Of a stretch of DNA of 6,684 nucleotides, positions 1 through 4,732 are shown in pieces; position 1 is the first letter of the stretch, and every line of letters begins with the position of its first letter. The notes below the pieces were generated by a model. That model saw nothing but the letters and a program-made list of their open reading frames with translations. It had not been told where the DNA came from and made no database searches. Origin of the DNA: JANXQE01 sp035651635 (lineage in GTDB: Bacteria; Verrucomicrobiota; Verrucomicrobiia; Limisphaerales; UBA8199); the NCBI GenBank assembly GCA_035651635.1, contig DASRFK010000200.1, positions 1-6,684 on the forward strand, in the 5' to 3' direction. The position numbers and the translations under genes are program-made.

Positions 1-65
1 ACAACGAGACCTTCATCAGGCTCCCGTCGTTCGGCTCCAAAAGCGGCGCCGAGCGCCGCACTCCA
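1..65. repeat. 65-bp direct repeat, copy 1 (palindromic, GC-rich)
   Basis: This segment recurs at 158-222 with a single mismatch (C at 35, T at 192). It touches the window edge, so the true unit may extend to the left. Its right half contains a perfect 7-bp hairpin: GCGGCGC at 43-49, loop CGA, GCGCCGC at 53-59. The hairpin is flanked by AAAA at 39-42 and by ACTCCAAAA at 60-68. The copy is noncoding as far as I can see and lies beyond the terminator of the minus-strand gene. It resembles REP-type interspersed palindromes in form. Whether it is dispersed through the genome cannot be seen here. Confidence 0.9.
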
Positions 66-107
66 AAACGCTTCGCGAAATTCCGACGCCTCTCGTTCTT
101 CCTAAGG

Positions 108-137
108 TTTTGGAGTGCGCCGCTGTGCGGCGCTTTT
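108..137. repeat. Inverted relative of the palindromic repeat arm
   Basis: Read on the minus strand, this 30-nt stretch starts AAAAGCG and ends GCACTCCAAAA, like the arm at 39-68. The two differ mainly in the central hairpin bases. It has its own perfect 7-bp hairpin: GCGCCGC at 117-123, loop TGT, GCGGCGC at 127-133. The arms at 39-68 and 108-137 therefore face each other across about 39 bp, giving a larger inverted repeat (39-137) made of two smaller hairpins. Confidence 0.85.
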
Positions 138-157
138 CGCGCCCAGGCACTTCTGAA

Positions 158-222
158 ACAACGAGACCTTCATCAGGCTCCCGTCGTTCGGTTCCAAAAG
201 CGGCGCCGAGCGCCGCACTCCA
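158..222. repeat. 65-bp direct repeat, copy 2
   Basis: This is the second copy of 1-65, offset by 157 bp, with 64 of 65 positions identical. The internal hairpin is conserved: GCGGCGC at 200-206, loop CGA, GCGCCGC at 210-216. The match ends at CTCCA (218-222); copy 1 continues AAACG while this copy continues CGACG. The near-identity of two noncoding copies suggests recent duplication or a maintained repeat family. Confidence 0.9.
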
Positions 223-223
223 C

Positions 224-272
224 GACGCAAGCGCGTCAGATCGCCCCGCGGCAAACATGGGCCGTAGCCCAT
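224..272. other. Two small hairpins beside the repeat cluster
   Basis: GACGC at 224-228 and GCGTC at 233-237 form a 5-bp stem around AAGC. ATGGGC at 257-262 and GCCCAT at 267-272 form a 6-bp stem around CGTA. Neither is followed by a T-run in either direction, so neither looks like a terminator. They may be further parts of the same composite repeat. I see no credible gene in 1-293. Confidence 0.5.
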
Positions 273-293
273 CTCTTCTTTGAACGATAGTAC

Positions 294-323
294 AAAAAGA
301 AACCGGACCCAAAGGTCCGGTTT
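294..323 (-). terminator. Intrinsic (Rho-independent) terminator of the minus-strand gene
   Basis: AAACCGGACC at 300-309 pairs perfectly with GGTCCGGTTT at 314-323 around the 4-nt loop CAAA. Read on the minus strand, the 10-bp stem is followed by C and then five T residues (298-294). The stem begins 28 nt beyond the stop codon of the gene at 352-4230. On the plus strand no T-run follows, so termination should act in the minus direction only. Confidence 0.9.
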
Positions 324-351
324 CGTGATTTAGATTAGTCGCGTCGGCGCG

Positions 352-3300
352 CTACTTGGTCTTGTAGAACTGCGCCCCAGCGGCGCCGGTCGGGACCGTG
401 TATGGGCTGGTAGCGCCTGACACCGGTGTATAGGTGCCGTTGACTGTCCCGGAGGACAATAGCGTTCCGCTATAGGTGATGGTAACCGTCGAGCCCGAGT
501 GGGCCACGCTAACCGTCGGGAGGTTCACCGCCACAAACGCGCTGTTGTAGTGGTCGAACGACGCCGAGTAGTAGAACCGCGGATTTACTACGGTCTGGGC
601 ATCGTTATCGTGGGCGGTGCAGCAGATGCCAACATACACACTCTGTGGCAGCGGGCCGGCCGCATTAGTGGACAAGTCCGTCAGCGCTTCCTGCACCCAA
701 CTGACCCCGTTGCTCGACCAGTAAGCCGAGAGCATCGTGCCCGCACGTTTGAGGCGAACCCAGGCGTTGGGATACGCCGGAGCCGTTGCCGGCCCATTCG
801 CCCAACTGAGCGAGGCCTGGGAGTTCGTTGACCGGGTATTGCACTCCACGGTGTTTTGGCCTAAGCCATTGCCGGCAACTGATTGCTTGCCATCGGCCGA
901 GGATGGGTCGTTCACAATGTTCCAATTTCGGCTGCCTGGGGTCAGATCCTCGCGGACCATCAGTCCACCCTTGCTGTAATTGTCGACTTTGGTGAACGCG
1001 GTTTGGCGCACTGCCACGTCAAAATCTCCAGTCTTGGTTTCATAACTGAAGTTGAATCCGTCACCGGTGCCCCAAATGTCGCTGCCCTCGCAGCTAATGT
1101 CATAGGCATTGGTGCCCGTGGCCCACATGTACCCAGGGAACGCCGGGTCGGGAATGGTGAAGTCACCGATATCCTGGTTAACTAACTCCGCCTGCGGCAC
1201 ACTAAACGAGGTGGCAGTTGGAGGATTACCCGAGAAATCGGTAATGCCCGTGATGGTGAGTTGCAGCGGGAAGCTGGTCGGCTCACCGCCCAGTTGCAAC
1301 TGGACGTGGCGCGCGTCGTTGCTGTTGACCACGATATTTGCGATCGCGCCACCAGTCAGGTTGTAATGAGCTATATCCGAGATCGACGCCAAATCCATGG
1401 CTTTGTCGAAGGTAATCGAGACCACCGGATTGAGGTTGTCGTCAAACTCGGAGACGAACACCACATTCGGCTTGTTGGTATCGGCAATGACCGTCAAGCT
1501 GGCGGTGAGGCTGTTGCTCCAGTTTTGGAGGCCAAGCGCGCGAATCTGGGCGTAGTACTGCGCGCTGTCGCCCGGCTTGAGCTGAGGCGTTGTATAGGTC
1601 GAGGTCGTTGCCCCCGGAATCAGCGTGTTGTTCTTATACCATTGGAACAACACGTTGGGGAAATGGACGAAGTTAGCCGCAGTGGACCCGTCCGGCACGT
1701 TGTTAAACTGGCCAGTCGTTCCAATGGGGATTTTGCCATCAGAAACGCCGCCAGCGGTGAACGTTGCAGTTGTGCCGCTGAGGGTCGTAACATTCGCAGG
1801 CTGATTAGTGAACGCGACATACGTCGAGGTATTCGGCGCGTCGAAACCAATCAAGCTGCCAGTCAGGGCACTGTCTGTCCCATTCGCTGGAATTGGATCG
1901 CCGTGCTTGACAAAGGTGACCGACACGCTGTCGCCGCCGCCACCTTCCTGGTGCCACACTTCCATGTAGTAACGTGTGCCTGCGGTCAGCTGGATGCCAT
2001 TGGGATTCAGCTTTGCGCCAGCGGCATTGGTGTAGGTCCCGGAATTCATCTGATTCTGATCCGAGGCATTGTTATTGCCCGGGTTGTCATTCCAGTCGAG
2101 TGCACCCGCCCACCCTGGTTGCTGGCAGATCAGCCGCTTATTGTTTGGATTCGAGTCGGTGCTCAGGAACACGTCGCTATGATCGTCACCGGTGACGATG
2201 AAGTCATAGGCTTGCGAGACGGCAGGAACGAAGAAACCATTCACCTCATTCACGTAGGTGTCTCCGTTTTCGTTGTTAATGCCGGCTTCCATCGCAGGCA
2301 CCGCCATAGTGAAATCCGGCGGGCCAAAGCCGCCACCCTCCGGAACCGTGAGATCGGCTCCCTTGTTGAGCCAGTGTTGCATCAGCATCAGACCCGGTTC
2401 GAATACGGCTTGTTGGACGGTCAGTGTGACGGGTGGTGAGCTGGTGATCGAAAGGTCACCCTCCGCCGTCGAGGCAACCAAGTCGAAGGTGCTGCCGCTG
2501 TCAGACGCAATCGCCGTCAGAATGGAGTAGGTGCTCGTCGTTGCGCCCGGAATATTCGTGCCGTTGCGCTGCCATTGATAAAGGACGTCGAACTCACTGT
2601 CCGAGGTCGCTGAGCCGCTGAAGATCGCCTGATTGCCTTCGAACAGCGTCACAGCTTTTGGCTGGGTCTTCCAGGTCAGGTTAGTCGTCGCAGTGGTCTT
2701 CATCGAGAGCTGCGAAGCCGGGATCGGAGGCGCTCCGTTCGTCGGATCGGGATCGGTCACGAGCTTGGCCAGAATGCCCAGGTTGTCGCCGCCGCCGCCC
2801 TGGTGGGCATCGGCCTCGATGTAATACGGGTGTCCTCCCAGCAGGTGAATGCCGCTGGCAAAGGGGGCCGTCCCTTCAGAATTTGTCCACTGGTCCGAAC
2901 GCTTCTGGCTGACAATGCTGGCGCCGGGACTATTGGTCCAATCACGTGAATTGCTCCAGATATTTTCCTGGGCGATCAGCTGCCGGTTGGCTGGCGTCGC
3001 ATCCGTGCTCAGGAACAGGTCGGAGTCGTCATCCGAGGAGATGAAGAACACATAATCGCCATCGACCGGCGGAATGTACCAACCGCTCATGCGGCTGGCG
3101 AAGTTGTTGATCGCATCGTTTGAAGCCGACTCGGCGCCGGTGCGGTCAATGGGAAGAGTAGCGCTGCCGTCACCAGTCGAGACCTTTATGTTCGACGCGG
3201 GCCCGGTCGTGCGGTTCTCCGCATCGGTGCGGACAAAGTTGTTGAAACGCTCGATTTTCAAACCGTTGGTATACGAAATCGAGTTGGCATTGACGGTCAG

Positions 3301-4230
3301 AACCGCCACCGCACTGGTGGACGCCGTGCTGACGTTGTACGAGGCCGGCAAGGTGACCACGCACGTGTACTGCGCGTTGTTGTCCGCCGCCGTGGCCAGG
3401 AACGTGTACTGCTGGTAGGTCGCATTGCTGATGACCGCGCCATTCCGATACCATTGATACAGCAGCGGGTCCGGGATCGGGTCGGCCACCACGTAGGCGA
3501 AGGAGGCCTCGCGTCCGTCGTAGGCCGTCGCGTTGGTCGCCTGAGTCGTCACCGCGAGGGTTGATGGAACAGTATAGCCGTAGCCAATGTTCGTTGTGTT
3601 CAGGGCGCTCTTGGCCCCATCGGTCGGTTCAGCCCCGCCTTTGAACGAGAAGGTCGCAGCGATGTTTTCTCCACCGCCACCCTGCTGATGCACCGCTTCG
3701 ATCCAATACTTCTGCCCGGCCACCATGGGAATGCCATTCTTGAATGGCACGGTTGCCCCAGCGTCCGGGGAGAACTGATCCGAGCGCTTTTGGGCTGCGG
3801 TGCTGCCGCCGCCCGAACCAACCGCATGCCACTGGTCGACGTTGCTCCAGCCCGCTTCTTGTGCAACCAGCTTTTTGTTGGCCGGTGTGGCGTCGGTGCT
3901 TACGAACAGGTCGCTATCGTCGTCCGAGTTGATCCAGAAAACGTAGTTGGTTGTGACGGTAGGAATGAATACGCCGCTGATTCGTTCGGTGTAATTAACC
4001 GCTCCGCCGTCGGCTGTGTCAAAAATGGTTAAATCGATCGTGTCGGTGGTAGGCGCTCCCGCCTGGCCGTTTTCGACCTGGACACGGGTTGGGTGCTGCA
4101 CACCGTTGGGATTATCCGACGTCCAGTATTGATGGCGAAGAACACCCGCATCGAACACAACTGTTTGTGCTCCGGCTGTTCCCACGACCAACAAAGACGC
4201 GCATATACTTAGCAGTCTTATTCGTTTCAT
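352..4230 (-). CDS. Exported modular protein: three PA14-like/Ig-like pairs, SbsA-like Ig, concanavalin-like domain
   Basis: This complete 1292-residue protein starts at ATG (4230-4228), stops at TAG (354-352) and has a terminator just beyond. Residues 1-21 form a signal peptide (MKRIR, hydrophobic core, AGA before Q22), so it is exported. Seen in order: PA14-like 1 (about 28-200), Ig-like 1 (222-314), PA14-like 2 (322-492), Ig-like 2 (518-605), PA14-like 3 (610-776), Ig-like 3 (805-915), an SbsA/Big_5-type Ig-like module (918-1012), a concanavalin-like or DUF1349-like domain (1018-1232) and a beta-rich tail (1236-1292). Each PA14-like module has a DD-x-SD-(L/V)-F-(L/V)-STD-x-x-P-x-N-(K/R) motif (near 102, 399 and 681) and a GGGG-(E/D)-(N/S) turn (184, 478, 763). 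Ig-like modules carry YQWYRNG-type cores without a Cys pair. The concanavalin-like domain shows GGLMVRE (1088-1094) and WVRLKRAG (1157-1164). PA14 and concanavalin folds commonly bind glycans, so a cell-surface or secreted adhesive or carbohydrate-binding role is inferred. No enzyme motif, LPXTG anchor or lipobox is visible. The leader lacks a Shine-Dalgarno sequence. The family is recognised but the specific function is not. Confidence 0.95.
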   Translation of the reverse strand: MKRIRLLSICASLLVVGTAGAQTVVFDAGVLRHQYWTSDNPNGVQHPTRVQVENGQAGAPTTDTIDLTIFDTADGGAVNYTERISGVFIPTVTTNYVFWINSDDDSDLFVSTDATPANKKLVAQEAGWSNVDQWHAVGSGGGSTAAQKRSDQFSPDAGATVPFKNGIPMVAGQKYWIEAVHQQGGGGENIAATFSFKGGAEPTDGAKSALNTTNIGYGYTVPSTLAVTTQATNATAYDGREASFAYVVADPIPDPLLYQWYRNGAVISNATYQQYTFLATAADNNAQYTCVVTLPASYNVSTASTSAVAVLTVNANSISYTNGLKIERFNNFVRTDAENRTTGPASNIKVSTGDGSATLPIDRTGAESASNDAINNFASRMSGWYIPPVDGDYVFFISSDDDSDLFLSTDATPANRQLIAQENIWSNSRDWTNSPGASIVSQKRSDQWTNSEGTAPFASGIHLLGGHPYYIEADAHQGGGGDNLGILAKLVTDPDPTNGAPPIPASQLSMKTTATTNLTWKTQPKAVTLFEGNQAIFSGSATSDSEFDVLYQWQRNGTNIPGATTSTYSILTAIASDSGSTFDLVASTAEGDLSITSSPPVTLTVQQAVFEPGLMLMQHWLNKGADLTVPEGGGFGPPDFTMAVPAMEAGINNENGDTYVNEVNGFFVPAVSQAYDFIVTGDDHSDVFLSTDSNPNNKRLICQQPGWAGALDWNDNPGNNNASDQNQMNSGTYTNAAGAKLNPNGIQLTAGTRYYMEVWHQEGGGGDSVSVTFVKHGDPIPANGTDSALTGSLIGFDAPNTSTYVAFTNQPANVTTLSGTTATFTAGGVSDGKIPIGTTGQFNNVPDGSTAANFVHFPNVLFQWYKNNTLIPGATTSTYTTPQLKPGDSAQYYAQIRALGLQNWSNSLTASLTVIADTNKPNVVFVSEFDDNLNPVVSITFDKAMDLASISDIAHYNLTGGAIANIVVNSNDARHVQLQLGGEPTSFPLQLTITGITDFSGNPPTATSFSVPQAELVNQDIGDFTIPDPAFPGYMWATGTNAYDISCEGSDIWGTGDGFNFSYETKTGDFDVAVRQTAFTKVDNYSKGGLMVREDLTPGSRNWNIVNDPSSADGKQSVAGNGLGQNTVECNTRSTNSQASLSWANGPATAPAYPNAWVRLKRAGTMLSAYWSSNGVSWVQEALTDLSTNAAGPLPQSVYVGICCTAHDNDAQTVVNPRFYYSASFDHYNSAFVAVNLPTVSVAHSGSTVTITYSGTLLSSGTVNGTYTPVSGATSPYTVPTGAAGAQFYKTK

Positions 4231-4280
4231 GGGGTGATGAGGTTAGAGTAGTTTTTTGGTGTTTGGGTTTGAGTTATACG

Positions 4281-4379
4281 CTTTTTGGGTTTGTTTTGCG
4301 CACCCGCCGACCCGACAAAAGAACGCTCGACGCATTGCACGCCGACACCACCGTTCTCGCCGGGCTTTTTGGGTTTGTT
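4281..4379. repeat. 15-bp direct repeat pair in the minus-strand gene's leader
   Basis: CTTTTTGGGTTTGTT occurs exactly at 4281-4295 and again at 4365-4379, 84 bp apart. A degenerate third version lies at about 4252-4272 (T-run, GGTG, TTTGGGTTTG). On the minus strand the copies read as A/C-rich CAAACCCAAAAAG. If the candidate promoter at 4386-4414 is used, all copies would lie in the 5' untranslated leader of the minus-strand gene. Their role is unknown; repeated protein-binding or RNA-binding sites are possible. Confidence 0.75.
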
Positions 4380-4385
4380 GGTGCA

Positions 4386-4414
4386 ATAAAACCATTTTGG
4401 TCAAAACAGTGCAA
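4386..4414 (-). promoter_or_regulatory. Candidate sigma-70-type promoter for the minus-strand gene
   Basis: Read on the minus strand, TTGCAC (4414-4409) is a plausible -35 box and TTTTAT (4391-4386) a plausible -10 box, with a 17-nt spacer. Transcription would start near 4379, giving a leader of about 150 nt before ATG 4230. The -35 box lies inside the left arm of the dyad at 4409-4460. A competing -10-like TATAAC lies closer to the gene (minus strand, 4278-4273) but has no good -35 partner. Assignment is by eye only. Confidence 0.35.
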
Positions 4415-4460
4415 GCGAAAAGTTTTACTTTTGTAACAAAAGTAATTTTGTGGCTTGCGC
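4409..4460. repeat. Large dyad symmetry with perfect 10-bp core arms (possible operator)
   Basis: The core is TTACTTTTGT (4425-4434) and its exact reverse complement ACAAAAGTAA (4436-4445), separated by one base. Outside it, GCAAGC (4411-4416) pairs with GCTTGC (4453-4458), extended by G4409-C4460 and a T-G wobble, so two nested inverted repeats share nearly one centre. The near-zero core spacer suits a site for a dimeric regulator better than an RNA hairpin loop. A terminator role is unlikely because no gene ends here. It overlaps the candidate -35 box of the minus-strand gene. Confidence 0.7.
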
Positions 4461-4732
4461 TCTTTAGGAAGGGTCTCGTGAACTCATCCCCCGGCTGCTT
4501 TCTGTGACCCCTGCTGGTTCGGCCCCGCAACCCGAGAAGACTGATGTAATTCTTGCATTTCGGTTTAAAGTCAGTACCTTGCTCATCCGCGGAATGCCGC
4601 ATACGGCTGGTGTGCCATGACTCAATGTGACCGCACCAACACCATGACCTCGGGGTATGGTGAAACCGTGCTCTTGGCACAGCTCGGTCCCTGCGCGAGT
4701 TTCGGTTCTCAGAATCCACTCCGCCTACCCCC

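Larger units (their letters stand above)
4231..4732. other. Divergent intergenic region (502 bp), no credible gene
   Basis: This region separates the start codons of the two divergent genes. The half next to the minus-strand gene (about 4240-4460) is visibly richer in A/T and holds T/G-rich direct repeats, a candidate minus-strand promoter and a large dyad. The other half (4461-4732) is mixed in composition. There I see only a very weak plus-strand promoter candidate (TTGCAT at 4553-4558, 16-nt spacer, TACCTT at 4575-4580) and a 4-bp hairpin at 4596-4607. Neither start codon has a recognisable Shine-Dalgarno sequence. Open frames across the region are rich in Arg, His, Cys and Trp, lack domain signatures and do not look coding. 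I recognise no riboswitch. Confidence 0.8.

Noticed and set aside
1..222. CRISPR array
   Set aside because: There are only two direct copies, the 65-bp unit is too long, the 92-bp gap contains an inverted relative, and no cas gene is present.
16..312. 98-codon minus-strand open frame over the repeat cluster
   Set aside because: It is made almost wholly of the palindromic repeats and begins inside the terminator stem. The composition is Arg/Gly/Ala-rich and no domain is visible, so it is a spurious repeat-derived frame.
1261..2439. 392-codon open frame on the plus strand, antisense to the large gene
   Set aside because: It is entirely antisense to a protein with a signal peptide and recognisable domains. 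Its translation is rich in Arg, Val, Ile and His with no domain or export signal, as expected of an open antisense frame in GC-rich DNA.
4425..4445. Palindrome read as an intrinsic terminator
   Set aside because: The arms are A/T-rich with a one-base spacer, no GC-rich stem, and no gene ends nearby on either strand. An operator or dispersed repeat is more likely.
4469..4478. Short AAGGGTCTCGT-like match to the reverse complement of the 65-bp repeat start
   Set aside because: Only about ten bases match and one base is inserted, so chance is a sufficient explanation.
4089..4507. Plus-strand open frames of 115 and 83 codons across the minus-strand gene's start and leader
   Set aside because: They overlap the signal peptide-coding end of the large gene and low-complexity T/G-rich repeats. 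The translated FGFVLRTRRP-type sequence has no recognisable features.
4553..4580. Sigma-70 promoter for the plus-strand gene (TTGCAT, 16-nt spacer, TACCTT)
   Set aside because: The -10 box matches the consensus at only three positions and the leader would be about 145 nt. It is too weak to list as a feature.
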